Source: Clostridia bacterium (GTDB lineage: Bacteria > Bacillota_A > Clostridia > Christensenellales > Aristaeellaceae). Taken from it: a stretch of DNA of 57,705 nucleotides. The position numbers and the translations under genes are program-made. Positions within the stretch are counted from its first letter, which is position 1. The number at the start of each line of letters is the position of its first letter. The stretch spans positions 1 through 57,705 of the forward strand of contig JAFQEB010000043.1 in the NCBI GenBank assembly GCA_017399225.1. The letters are read 5' to 3'. The notes under the pieces were generated by a model, which saw only the letters and a list, made by a program, of their open reading frames with translations, had not been told where the DNA came from and did not search any database. Of the stretch, positions 41,630 through 49,721 are shown in pieces.

Positions 41630-42235
41630 TCAATACCCCAGTTTTTCATCCACCAGCACCACCACATAGGGCCGCTTGCCGGTGGGGTGCTCCTGGATGG
41701 TGATCACATTGCAGAAGCCGCCGGGGCACGCAGCCGGGTCGCACTGGCCGGTCGTGCCGCAGGGGAAGGGGAGCCCCAGACGCTTTGCGTTGGGCGGGCA
41801 GGCCTCGTGCTTGATGCGGGCCAGAGCCTGCGGGTAGCCGCCGTCCACCAGCTTGTTCACGCCGACGACGGCGATGACCATCTTCGGGCCGTGGATCATG
41901 GCGGCAACGCGGTTGCCGGTGCCGTCGATATTGACGAGCTGGCCGTCGCGGGTGACGGCATTGGCGGAGCAGAGATAGACGTCCGCCTCCCGGGCGGAGG
42001 GGAAGGCCGCGGGGCCCGCCTCCAGCCAGTGCCAGTGGACGGCATGACCGGCGGATTGCAAGTCCTCCGCCAGACCCATCTCGCGGATGGTCATGCTGCC
42101 GCCCGCGCCAACGCTGGCGCCCTCCGGGATCAGGGAGAGCACGAGCTGGGCGGCCTCCGCCTTCGTGGCGGCGTGGTGCACGGTGAAGCCCCGGCGGGTC
42201 AGGGCGGCGGATACGGTGGTCATCAGGTCAGTCAT
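41630..42235 (-). CDS. LUD-domain protein (LutC/YkgG-like)
   Basis: A 201-residue LUD-family protein: ALTRRGFTVHHAATKAEAAQLVLSL, GASVGAGGSMTIREMG, CSANAVTRDGQLVNIDGTGNRVAAM and GVNKLVDGGYPQAL are the family's conserved segments. A C-terminal cysteine cluster CGTTGQCDPAACPGGFC may bind a metal. LutC-type proteins act in lactate oxidation with LutA and LutB, which are absent here, so this is a stand-alone LUD protein. ATG at 42235 has GGGGAGGAA upstream. It sits 17 bases after the GH8 gene. Confidence 0.85.
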   Translation of the reverse strand: MTDLMTTVSAALTRRGFTVHHAATKAEAAQLVLSLIPEGASVGAGGSMTIREMGLAEDLQSAGHAVHWHWLEAGPAAFPSAREADVYLCSANAVTRDGQLVNIDGTGNRVAAMIHGPKMVIAVVGVNKLVDGGYPQALARIKHEACPPNAKRLGLPFPCGTTGQCDPAACPGGFCNVITIQEHPTGKRPYVVVLVDEKLGY

Positions 42236-42252
42236 GGCGATTCCTCCCCTGT

Positions 42253-43356
42253 TCAGTAGGGCTTGTACATCCCCGCCAGCATCAGCAGGCAGAAGAAGTA
42301 CAGGCAGTTGTCGTAGTAGCGGCGCGGGCCCTTGCGCAGGGGCTCCTGCCAGAAGCGGCGGAGCCACTCGTCCGCGTGGGGGCTGTCTGAGGCGATGGAG
42401 GCCGCGGCGAACACCGCCGTCATGGCCACGGGGTGCATGGCGGGCTCGTCTGTGGGCGTGCCGTCCAGCTGGTAGGCCATGAAGTCCGATTGCACGATGG
42501 GCGCGAAGAAGTTTTGGAGGTTCGTGGCAACCTGCGCCATGCCCTCGTGCCGGCCGTTCCACAGGGTATCCAGGGCGATGTTCATCGCCACGCGGTAGGC
42601 GTCGGAGTAGTAGGCGAAGGGCTTGCGGAACATCAGGCGCGGCGTGCCGTCGTACTCGGTGTACTCGGCGGACATGCCCGTCTCCGGGTGAGCGGAGAGG
42701 ACGATGAACTCGCGGCTGGCCCGGGCGGCCTCCAGCCAGAAATCCCGGTCGCAGGGGTCAGCCCGGTCGGCGAAGAGGGTGTAGAAATGGGGCAGGTGGT
42801 AGCTGGGATCGGTCCAGGGGGTGTCCGGCACGAAGCGGATGTAGTGGTTCGTCGGGTCCCACATGGGCTGGCCGCCATCCACCATTTCGTGCTGGTGGAC
42901 GCAGTGGCGCAGGATGGTGCGGGCCTGCTCAGCATAGTTGTAATCGCCCTCGCGGCTGCCCCAGCGGGCGTCGGCCATGAACAGCGCCATGGCGTAGTAC
43001 TCCTCGCCGTCGGGGGCGGGGCCTTCGGCGTTGTGCTTGCCGTCCAGCTGAACGGACCAGGCGAAGTAACCCTGGTGCCGGCCTTCCCTGAGCAGCATGT
43101 AGCGGAGGGAGAAGGTCCACAGCTTGTCGAAGATATCCTGCCGGTCCATCTGCACGGCCATCATCATGCCGTAGGACATGCCCTCCGTGCGGGCGTCGAT
43201 GTTGCCTGTATCGACCATGCAGGCGGCGTCTGCATCGGCCTGATGATAGTAGTTCTCCTCCGGGTCGAAGAAGATCGTCTGAAAGGCTGCGTCCACCTTG
43301 GCGCGGACGGTCTCGTTCGATATGCCGATGCGGGCGAAGTAATTCGGATAGGTCAT
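42253..43356 (-). CDS. rex: Reducing-end xylose-releasing exo-oligoxylanase (GH8)
   Basis: A 367-residue cytoplasmic family 8 glycoside hydrolase that releases xylose from the reducing end of xylo-oligosaccharides. The proton donor is Glu58 in DARTEGMSYGMMMAVQMD, and EYYAMALFMADARWG, RFVPDTPWTDPSYHLPHFY and FAYYSDAYRVAMNIALD follow the Rex pattern, with the candidate catalytic Asp in the last. No signal peptide. ATG at 43356 has AGGAGG upstream. It is first in an operon with LUD and DUF3795 genes. Confidence 0.93.
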   Translation of the reverse strand: MTYPNYFARIGISNETVRAKVDAAFQTIFFDPEENYYHQADADAACMVDTGNIDARTEGMSYGMMMAVQMDRQDIFDKLWTFSLRYMLLREGRHQGYFAWSVQLDGKHNAEGPAPDGEEYYAMALFMADARWGSREGDYNYAEQARTILRHCVHQHEMVDGGQPMWDPTNHYIRFVPDTPWTDPSYHLPHFYTLFADRADPCDRDFWLEAARASREFIVLSAHPETGMSAEYTEYDGTPRLMFRKPFAYYSDAYRVAMNIALDTLWNGRHEGMAQVATNLQNFFAPIVQSDFMAYQLDGTPTDEPAMHPVAMTAVFAAASIASDSPHADEWLRRFWQEPLRKGPRRYYDNCLYFFCLLMLAGMYKPY

Positions 43357-43437
43357 GGGAAACCTCCTGTAACCGGTCATTTTTTGCTTTGATTCGACGA
43401 ATAGCCGAGAATCCCTGCAAGCCGCTGCAGGAAACAC

Positions 43438-43470
43438 GAAAAAAGCGGAGCCGCTGTTTTGCGGCTCCGC
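43438..43470 (-). terminator. Terminator of the sigma/anti-sigma operon
   Basis: Perfect stem GCGGAGCCGC / GCGGCTCCGC with loop of six, followed on the minus strand by TTTTTTCG. Confidence 0.85.
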
Positions 43471-43477
43471 CGGCAGG

Positions 43478-45661
43478 TCATCCGTTGCCGTATTCGTAGG
43501 GCACGCCCTCGCCCTCCGGCTGCGGCTCGCGGACGTCGAAGACCTCGATGACCGCATCCATGCCGCCGTCCAGGATGGTGGTGCGGTAGGAGGGGAGATA
43601 TTCATCGATGCTCTTGAAGGTCACGGTCATACCGTCTACCGTGATCTCGTAGCAGCTCTTGTTCATGAATACCGTCTCGTCGTAGGAGAAGGCGTCGAAG
43701 TGGGCCTTGACCGTCAGCTCCATGGCGATGCGAACCGGGCCGAACTCAGCCAGAGCGGCGGGCATATAGTCGCTGCGCAGGGTGAACATCTTCATACTGT
43801 GGTCGAAGTCGTTCCGCTGGCAGACATACAGCTCCCGGTCGAGGATCTCGCCGGTGAGGGCGTCCACCTCGTAGAGGGTGTTGGCAGGGAAGGTACCCAT
43901 GCGGATTTTCCATACGGGATGACTTTCATCGCCGATCAGCACCCAGCTGATGGCGTCGTCCGAGCGGGTGCCCAGGTCGCGCAGGGCGGCGTCCACCGCG
44001 TCCTCCAGGGTGATCTTTGTCGCAGTGATCTCCGGATAGCTGGTGGCCGCGTACAGCTTGCCCTCGAAGGTCAGGGGCTCGCCCAGGGTATCCAGCAGGC
44101 GGTCGAACTCCACCCAGCGGGCCTGGTCCCAGGTGAGGGAGCTGCCGTAGATATCCGCCATGCGGTCCGCCAGGTTGTCCGCGTTCAGGGGCGCGAGGCG
44201 GGCGTAGTTCACCTCCGTCGTGCCGTCCTGGTTCACCCAGACGAAGCAGCGGCCGTAGTCCAGGGATTTGGAGTTGAAGATCACGCTGTAGCGCGTGCCG
44301 TCCGCCACGGCGTGGACGGTGATATCGTAGATTTCCGGGTCGTCCAGGGGCAGGTCGGGGATGTTGCAGCGCTTGCGCAGGTCGGCGATGGCCAGCTGCT
44401 TGGCCTCCTCCGCGGTCATTTGGTCGCTGCGTAGCTCCGCATAGGTCTCGTGAAGCATGTAGCGTGCCCAGTCCAGAGTCGCCAGGTCGAAGGTCATGCG
44501 GTCGAGGATCTCGCCGGTCTTCGCGTCGATCTCCCAGGATCGGGTTTCGACCTCCTGCGCTGCATGCAGCAGACGCATGTTCACCTTCCAGATGCGCTGA
44601 TCGCCTTTGCCCAGCAGCAGCATTTCGGCGGAGATGGGGAACTCCACCCCCGCGTCCTTCACCGCGATGGCCCGCGCCTCCAACGCGGTCAGGTCGCCCT
44701 CGCCGGGCAGGAGGTAGGTCGTGGCCAGGTAGCCGTCGTACTCGGCGTCCCAGGCGGTGGTGTGCACCGCCTCCGGCAGCATCTGCCCGAAGGCGTACCA
44801 GCCCTCCAGGCCCCAGTGGCGCTGGCTGTAGGTCTGGTAGCCGTAGATGCGGTCGATCAGCTCGTCCAGCCCGGTTTCACTGTAGGGCGGCCAGAGCAGC
44901 TGCTCCTGCCGGCACTCCACCACGCTGCGGTCGTGGGAGAAGTGAATGCCGTACTCGTTGCCCTCCAGGGTGCGGGGGTACCAGGTGAAGTACCAGCCGC
45001 CCTCGTCGAAGTCCTCCACCACGCGGTAGAGGGCGGGGTCGCTGACTCCCACGGGGCCGTACTCGGCCTCCAGCAGGGTCACGGCCAGCTCACGGGCCTC
45101 CGCCGGGGCAATCTCGCCATCCCCGGGCAGTCGGGCATACACCTCGTCACGGAAGCCGATTTCCACCATCATCTCCTCGTACCAGTAGCGCTCCTCCACC
45201 GTCCATTCGTAGTACAGACCGCCGAAGGCCTCGCGGCAGATGGCCATGATGACCTCCTCCTCGTAGTAGCCTTCGCCCTTTGCAAGGGCTTCCATGATGC
45301 TGGCGTCCTCCACGATGATGCCGTTGTCGGCGGCGGTCTGCAGCATCTGCTTCAGCTCTTCATGGGAATAGATATCGTTGGGGCGCAGGTGGTCATCGTT
45401 CTGCTGGGCGACGGGGATGGCCGTCTGCTCGACGAGCTCCTGCCCGGACAGGAGGGCGACAGCCGCAACGGCCGTCAGGGACATGAGCATCAGCACGATG
45501 CACAGCACCAGTGCCGCAGGCATTTTCTTTCTCACTTTTATATCTCCCTTCGATTCCGCCATGCGCATCACGCGGGCGGCCAGGAAGGGGTCGGGCGTCA
45601 GGGACTCGCAGCGCTGTGTCACAGCCTTCTGGATGCGTTCCGTCATACGCTTGTCATCCAT
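43478..45661 (-). CDS. Large anti-sigma-factor-like membrane protein with PepSY-like repeats
   Basis: A 727-residue protein. About 45 N-terminal cytosolic residues (MTERIQKAVTQRCESLTPDPFLAARVMRMA) would meet the sigma factor, then one helix (MPAALVLCIVLMLMSLTAVAAVALL), then a 650-residue extracytoplasmic part. This part holds repeated units that end in W-x-I/V-x-M and (D)AKTGEILDR / DALTGEILDR, as in PepSY-type domains. The start (GAGGAGG upstream) overlaps the ECF sigma gene by 8 bases. Operon order sigma then anti-sigma fits a membrane-stress switch. The outer domain is exceptionally large. Confidence 0.78.
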   Translation of the reverse strand: MDDKRMTERIQKAVTQRCESLTPDPFLAARVMRMAESKGDIKVRKKMPAALVLCIVLMLMSLTAVAAVALLSGQELVEQTAIPVAQQNDDHLRPNDIYSHEELKQMLQTAADNGIIVEDASIMEALAKGEGYYEEEVIMAICREAFGGLYYEWTVEERYWYEEMMVEIGFRDEVYARLPGDGEIAPAEARELAVTLLEAEYGPVGVSDPALYRVVEDFDEGGWYFTWYPRTLEGNEYGIHFSHDRSVVECRQEQLLWPPYSETGLDELIDRIYGYQTYSQRHWGLEGWYAFGQMLPEAVHTTAWDAEYDGYLATTYLLPGEGDLTALEARAIAVKDAGVEFPISAEMLLLGKGDQRIWKVNMRLLHAAQEVETRSWEIDAKTGEILDRMTFDLATLDWARYMLHETYAELRSDQMTAEEAKQLAIADLRKRCNIPDLPLDDPEIYDITVHAVADGTRYSVIFNSKSLDYGRCFVWVNQDGTTEVNYARLAPLNADNLADRMADIYGSSLTWDQARWVEFDRLLDTLGEPLTFEGKLYAATSYPEITATKITLEDAVDAALRDLGTRSDDAISWVLIGDESHPVWKIRMGTFPANTLYEVDALTGEILDRELYVCQRNDFDHSMKMFTLRSDYMPAALAEFGPVRIAMELTVKAHFDAFSYDETVFMNKSCYEITVDGMTVTFKSIDEYLPSYRTTILDGGMDAVIEVFDVREPQPEGEGVPYEYGNG

Positions 45662-46172
45662 GTGCAACCTCCTCTCCCAGCACGTCCCGCAGCTTGGCGC
45701 AGGCGCATTTCAGTCGCCGGGAGACCGACGAGGCGTTGATGCCCAGCGCCGCGGAGATCTCCGGCATGGTCATACTCTGATAGTAGTACAGGAGGATGAC
45801 CTCCCGGTGCCGTGCCGGCAGGCGCATGACCGCATCTGCCAGCTCGGCGGCTTCCTGATCGTCTTCTGCACCGTGTTCGGGCAGGTCCTCGGGCGTGATA
45901 AAGCGGTTCAGCCTTGTGAACCATGCGCTGCGCATCATGTCGCGGCAAACATTGATCGCGATCCGCGTCAGCCAGGTCTTCCAGCTGCAATCGCCCCGGT
46001 AGGCAGGCAGTGCACGGTACGCCTTCAGAAAGGTCTCCTGTACTGCATCCTCTGCCTGCGCGCGGTCGCGCAGGTGCATATAGCAAAGGTTCAGCAGCGG
46101 CTTCTGATACGTTTCCACCAGCTGCGTGAATGTGGAACCATGATCGTTGTCCGGGCCCTTGACAACTTCCAT
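45654..46172 (-). CDS. ECF-family RNA polymerase sigma factor
   Basis: A 172-residue sigma-70-family protein. Region 2 reads FTQLVETYQKPLLNLCYMHLRDRAQAEDAVQETFLKAYR, with SWKTWLTRIAINVCRD; region 4 reads LPARHREVILLYYYQSMTMPEISAALGINASSVSRRLKCACAKLRD. A hydrophilic linker separates them. It is co-translated with the large anti-sigma-like protein. An ECF-type promoter before it (46200-46225) suggests autoregulation. Confidence 0.94.
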   Translation of the reverse strand: MEVVKGPDNDHGSTFTQLVETYQKPLLNLCYMHLRDRAQAEDAVQETFLKAYRALPAYRGDCSWKTWLTRIAINVCRDMMRSAWFTRLNRFITPEDLPEHGAEDDQEAAELADAVMRLPARHREVILLYYYQSMTMPEISAALGINASSVSRRLKCACAKLRDVLGEEVAHG

Positions 46173-46199
46173 TGCGATCTGCCTCCTTTCACCCTAATA

Positions 46200-46225
46200 G
46201 ACGTAATGGCGCCGGGAATCTTTGC
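46200..46225 (-). promoter_or_regulatory. Candidate autoregulated ECF promoter
   Basis: Reverse strand: GCAAAG (46220-46225), 16-base spacer, CGTC followed by TATTAG (CGTC at 46200-46203). The CGTC -10 core is typical of ECF sigma factors. The -35 is a weaker match. Confidence 0.4.
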
Positions 46226-46252
46226 GCGGGCAGGGAGAAATTGCAAAAAAAC

Positions 46253-46283
46253 AGCACCCGGCGAGAATAACTCGTCGGGTGCT
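46253..46283 (-). terminator. Terminator hairpin, left copy of a 31-base palindromic repeat
   Basis: Stem of 13 pairs (one G-U) with loop AATAA, followed on the minus strand by a run of seven T. It terminates transcripts arriving from the RiPP operon before the sigma gene. An identical copy lies at 46496-46526. Confidence 0.75.
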
Positions 46284-46495
46284 CAGACTGTCAACAAACC
46301 CAGGGAGGCGTCGGAGTGCTCGCAAGCCCTTCGACTTTAGATCGAAAATCGGCGACATGCGCGGCGATTTTCGCGCTTTTCCGTTAGGAAAAGCTTCCTT
46401 ACATGAACGAACGGCCGGTCGAACGACTTGTCGTTCGACCAGTGAGAGAGTGCAAAGCCTCGACAAAGTGCCTTCAGCACTTTGTCGATACACTG

Positions 46496-46526
46496 AGCAC
46501 CCGGCGAGAATAACTCGTCGGGTGCT
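46496..46526. repeat. Right copy of the 31-base palindromic repeat
   Basis: Identical in all 31 positions to 46253-46283, 243 bases away in direct orientation. It lies 62 bases downstream of the last precursor gene and may be its first terminator, but lacks a T-run. Confidence 0.75.
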
Positions 46527-46588
46527 GTGTGTTGGTTTGCCTGATGGGGACAGTTGCACATGCTTCCGTCGCAAGGGAGCCCGTGCGA

Positions 46589-46996
46589 TCAGATATTGTC
46601 ATCCGCGCCCACGCCAACCAGCGGGCAGATACATTTCTCACCCCCGCGGTAGCCCTGGCCGTAGACCACACAGGCGCATACGTCGCCGTTTTCGTCACGC
46701 TGCCCGCCGCCGCCGGCTGCACAGAAGCAATCCTGCTGACCATTGGGGCCGGAGCAGTTGTTGAAATCTGCCCAATCCTGCTCCTGCTGCGTGCTGGTGA
46801 CCCCGCCGTGAATGGCACTCAGCTCGTCCTCGGAGAGGGGGGCTTCAGCCTGCACAAAGTCTGCCTCGGTCAGTTCGACGCCAACCTCTTTAGCCGCTGC
46901 GATCAGGTCATCGGCCTTTTCCAGTTTGCCGATCTTCTCCGCCAGCGCCTTGTCCGCAGATACCTTCGCAAGGAAGTTCTTCATGTTCTCAGTCAT
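46589..46996 (-). CDS. Nif11-type RiPP precursor peptide 5
   Basis: A 135-residue precursor. Leader residues 1-65 (MTENMKNFLAKVSADKALAE ... ELSAIHGG) follow the nif11-like leader family and end in a double glycine. The core has an N-terminal extension with an extra Cys81, then C90-F-C92 before GGGG, C107-A-C109 before VVYGQG, and C122-I-C124 before PLVGVG. ATG at 46996 has AAGGAGG upstream. It is the last gene of the cluster, 32 bases after precursor 4. Confidence 0.88.
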   Translation of the reverse strand: MTENMKNFLAKVSADKALAEKIGKLEKADDLIAAAKEVGVELTEADFVQAEAPLSEDELSAIHGGVTSTQQEQDWADFNNCSGPNGQQDCFCAAGGGGQRDENGDVCACVVYGQGYRGGEKCICPLVGVGADDNI

Positions 46997-47028
46997 TGTA
47001 AAAGCCTCCTTATTCATTGCAGTAAATC

Positions 47029-47409
47029 TCAGATGAGCTCATCCGGCATGACGTCGATCACGCCCTCGCCGCCAAGGGCACAGAAGCAGGTGAAATCGTC
47101 TCTGCTGCCATCGCCGCCCTGGCCATAGGCCACACAGGCGCAGCCATAGACGTCATCCCGGCCATTCTTTCCGCCGCCACCGCCTGCCAGCACACAGAAG
47201 CAGCCGCCGCTCTTGCCGCCGGATACCGCGTTCAGCTCGTCCTCAGACAGCTCGCTGCTTTCGGGCTCAATGTCCGCCGGCGTCAGCTCCATGCCCAGCT
47301 CCTTTGCCAGCGCCAGGATGTCGTCGGATTCCTTTGCAGACTTCAGTCGTTCGACCAATGCTGCGTCCGCCGAGACCTTTGCCAGAAAGGCTTTCAGGTT
47401 TTCACTCAT
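47029..47409 (-). CDS. Nif11-type RiPP precursor peptide 4
   Basis: A 126-residue precursor. The leader (MSENLKAFLAKVSADAALVE ... ELNAVSGG, 1-65) belongs with that of precursor 5. Core: C70-F-C72 then five glycines at 76-80, C90-A-C92 followed by VAYGQG, and C108-F-C110 followed by ALGGEG, then an acidic tail. It lies 12 bases after the radical SAM gene and has AAGGAGG upstream. Confidence 0.9.
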   Translation of the reverse strand: MSENLKAFLAKVSADAALVERLKSAKESDDILALAKELGMELTPADIEPESSELSEDELNAVSGGKSGGCFCVLAGGGGGKNGRDDVYGCACVAYGQGGDGSRDDFTCFCALGGEGVIDVMPDELI

Positions 47410-47421
47410 GTTTTTGCCTCC

Positions 47422-48834
47422 TTAATTCGACGTCGCTTCCGCTTTTTCCTGCGGGAGGATGCCCTTCATCAGCTCCGCGATCTTTTCCGTCCAGCCGCCC
47501 TTGAAGATGCTGCAGATGGCCATGTCCGGGGCGAGGATGTCCGTGGGCGAGGTCTCCAGCGCGCTGGCGCGGCAGCCTGCAAGGCACTGCATGGCGTATT
47601 CGCACTTGGCGCATTCCGGATTGTGCTCAAGGATCTCCGTGGCGCGGGTGTCGATCAGGCGCATATAGCGGGAGTCGGTGATGCACTGGGCCAGGCCGAT
47701 CTCCGGGATCAGCGGGAACTCCTGCTGGATGTCCATGCCGGAGAGGGCCATGCAGGGCAGGGCGCGCCCCTCGGCGGAGATGTACATGACCATCCGGGCA
47801 TGGCCGCACACGCAGGTCTTGTCCGGATTGGAGCAGTTCTTCATGCAGGGGATGTCATAACGCTCAGGCTGCCTAGGCGAGGCGGAGAAGAAGCCGCCCA
47901 GCTGGATGGACAGGGGCATCCCGTCCTCATAATACTGCGGGATGTAGTCGAAGTAGAGCTGGTACAGCTCCTGCATGGAGATGCTTTCGCCGTAGCCGCC
48001 CTCCTTCCATGCGCCCACATTGGAGATGGGGTTTGTTTTGAGGCTCCGGCAGCCCAGCTCCGAAAGCCGGTTGACGGTCTGGCGAAGCAGATGCTTGTTG
48101 CCGTTATGGATGCACATCTCCGCACCGGTGGGGAAGCCCTTCTCCCTGCAGCGCAGGAAGGCGTCCTCCACGATCTTCCCGGCATTGGGGATGCCCCGCA
48201 GCCAGTCGTGCCAGCCGTCCACGCCGTCGTAGCTCATGTTGAACTCCGGGTGGATGCCCCGCTCGGCCAGTGCATCCAGCAGCTGATCGGTGACGAGCTT
48301 GCCGTTGGAGTAGATGGTGGTGATGCGGATACCGCCTGCCAGCAGCGCATCCACGATCTCCATGAAATCCTTGCGGACAAGGGGCTCGCCGCCCGTCAGG
48401 GACACCTCCATCACGCCGCAGTCGATCAGCTGCTGCACGATGGACATGATCTGCTCATGGCTCAATTCGCCGTACTTGGCGTCCGGCGCGGACATGTAAC
48501 AGTGCTTGCAGCGGTAGTTGCAGTGCCCGGTGATGGACCAGTGGGCGGTGCGGATGTAACGCGCGGGATAGCGCTTGTAGGCCTGCTCCGGCGCGATGGC
48601 GTCTCCGGGTTCGCAGGGACGGATGACGCCGTTCTTCTCGATCGCCGGGATCATGTCGCGGATCTCCTGGGGAATCAGCGGCAGGGACAGGTCGATCTGT
48701 CCGTTGCACAATTCCAGCGCCTGCATTTCCTTGGCAGAAATGAACAGGGGCTGTCTCTTGGTCTTGTCAACCAGTGCGTAGGGGAGCTTCTCCCAGCCAC
48801 GCAGGAGGAAGTTCTCGTTCAGCTTGTAAAACAT
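47422..48834 (-). CDS. Radical SAM/SPASM peptide maturase for the Nif11-type precursors
   Basis: From the ATG at 48834 (AAAGGATGATGTG upstream) the enzyme is 470 residues. Residues 15-75 resemble a PqqD-like RiPP recognition element (LFISAKEMQALELCNGQ ... IEKNGVIRPC). The radical SAM core binds its 4Fe-4S cluster through C105, C109 and C112 (CNYRCKHCY), with SLTGGEPLVRKD next. The C-terminal SPASM part has CMKNCSNPDKTCVCG, LPCMALSG and CAKCEYAMQCLAGC, enough for two auxiliary clusters. Enzymes of this build form thioether or carbon-carbon links in peptides. It is the only modifying enzyme seen between the five precursors, so it probably modifies all of them. The chemistry is not predictable from sequence alone. 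Confidence 0.9.
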   Translation of the reverse strand: MFYKLNENFLLRGWEKLPYALVDKTKRQPLFISAKEMQALELCNGQIDLSLPLIPQEIRDMIPAIEKNGVIRPCEPGDAIAPEQAYKRYPARYIRTAHWSITGHCNYRCKHCYMSAPDAKYGELSHEQIMSIVQQLIDCGVMEVSLTGGEPLVRKDFMEIVDALLAGGIRITTIYSNGKLVTDQLLDALAERGIHPEFNMSYDGVDGWHDWLRGIPNAGKIVEDAFLRCREKGFPTGAEMCIHNGNKHLLRQTVNRLSELGCRSLKTNPISNVGAWKEGGYGESISMQELYQLYFDYIPQYYEDGMPLSIQLGGFFSASPRQPERYDIPCMKNCSNPDKTCVCGHARMVMYISAEGRALPCMALSGMDIQQEFPLIPEIGLAQCITDSRYMRLIDTRATEILEHNPECAKCEYAMQCLAGCRASALETSPTDILAPDMAICSIFKGGWTEKIAELMKGILPQEKAEATSN

Positions 48835-48926
48835 CACATCATCCTTTTTTGGGGCGTCATGGATCAACTTGACAGCAATTTGCGCCGACATAAGTGTTCC
48901 AGATCGCGCCGGGTTGTTGCCATTTG

Positions 48927-49271
48927 TCAATTATAGGACTTTCCGCCGCCGCCAATAAAGCACACACAGCGATCATAAAGCTTGTCCTTGTCGGCACCAA
49001 CGCCGTAGGCCGGGCACGCGCACACCCTGTCGTTGCCGTCGCCTTCGCCGCCGCCGCCCACGACGCAGACACAAACCTTGCCGCCTGCCACTGCATCCAG
49101 CTCGTTCTCATCCAGCATACCATCGGGCTTTTCAAAATCCGCCTCGGTCAGTTCAACACCCAGCTCTTTGGCCAGGGCAAGCAGATCTTCCATGGTCATG
49201 GCGCTGAGCTTCTTGGCCAGCTCTTCGTTCTGGGAAACAGCTTCCAGGAATTTCTTCATATTCTTGGTCAT
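48927..49271 (-). CDS. Nif11-type RiPP precursor peptide 3
   Basis: A 114-residue precursor starting MTKNMKKFLEAVSQNEELAK; the leader ends ELDAVAGG at 64. Core: C67-V-C69, GGGG at 72-75, C84-A-C86 followed by PAYGVG, C102-V-C104 followed by FIGGGG. The start is set by GGGAGG nine bases upstream. The leader DNA is almost identical to that of precursor 1. It precedes the radical SAM gene by 92 bases. Confidence 0.9.
   Translation of the reverse strand: MTKNMKKFLEAVSQNEELAKKLSAMTMEDLLALAKELGVELTEADFEKPDGMLDENELDAVAGGKVCVCVVGGGGEGDGNDRVCACPAYGVGADKDKLYDRCVCFIGGGGKSYN
49123..49259. repeat. Leader-coding duplicate, copy in precursor 3
   Basis: These 137 bases match 49930-50066 at 135 positions without gaps, the two differences lying together. 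Cores on either side differ strongly, which marks a recent duplication or gene conversion limited to the leader. Confidence 0.85.
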
Positions 49272-49326
49272 AGTCATCATCCTCCCATATGTTGTTTCAG
49301 ATTTTCCTGCTTCAGTTGCCGTGGGC

Positions 49327-49695
49327 TCATGAGAACATGCTGTCGTTGGAAATATCGCCTCCGACGCCGCCGCCAACGCAGCAGCACCAGTACTCACCGC
49401 TCATGTACTCGCCTCCGTGACCATATACCACGCAGGCACAGACGTCACCGCCCATCGCTTCCTTCGTGCCGCCGCCGCCCAATACACAAGCACAGCAATC
49501 TGCGCCGCCCACCACGTCATCCAGTTCATTGTCTTCCAGCTCGCCATCAGGCTTTTCAAAATCCGCTTCAATCAGCTCAACCCCCAGCTCCTTGGCCAGG
49601 GCAAGCAGGTCTTCCTTGGTCATGGTGTTGATCTTCTTGGCCAGTATTTCGTTCTTGGAAACAGCCTCCAGGAATTTCTTCATGTTTTCAGTCAT
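49327..49695 (-). CDS. Nif11-type RiPP precursor peptide 2
   Basis: A 122-residue precursor starting MTENMKKFLEAVSKNEILAK, leader end ELDDVVGG at 64. Core: C67-C68-A-C70, GGGG at 73-76, C86-A-C88 followed by VVYGHG, and W-C104-C105-C106 followed by VGGGVGG, so it has two cysteines more than precursor 3. The ATG has AAAGGAT upstream. Confidence 0.9.
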   Translation of the reverse strand: MTENMKKFLEAVSKNEILAKKINTMTKEDLLALAKELGVELIEADFEKPDGELEDNELDDVVGGADCCACVLGGGGTKEAMGGDVCACVVYGHGGEYMSGEYWCCCVGGGVGGDISNDSMFS

Positions 49696-49721
49696 TGTCA
49701 GCGATCCTTTCGTTAATCATA

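Larger units (their letters stand above)
46253..46526. repeat. Cluster of six palindromes bracketed by identical hairpins
   Basis: The roughly 270-base non-coding block holds hairpins at 46253-46283, 46343-46373 (CGAAAATCG/CGATTTTCG), 46375-46394 (GCTTTTCC/GGAAAAGC), 46417-46440 (GGTCGAACGAC/GTCGTTCGACC), 46461-46487 (CGACAAAGTGC/GCACTTTGTCG) and 46496-46526. The first and last are identical over 31 bases. No protein is plausible in it. It may be a palindromic repeat element of this genome or a structured RNA at the RiPP operon end. It fills most of the 416-base gap between 46173 and 46588. Confidence 0.7.

Noticed and set aside
46253..46526. Possible CRISPR array (two identical 31-base palindromic units)
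   Set aside because: Only two copies, over 200 bases apart, with further unrelated hairpins between and no cas genes.
48927..49397. Longer start of precursor 3 at 49397
   Set aside because: The extra N-terminal part overlaps the 3' end of precursor 2, and the leader start at 49271 has its own ribosome-binding site.
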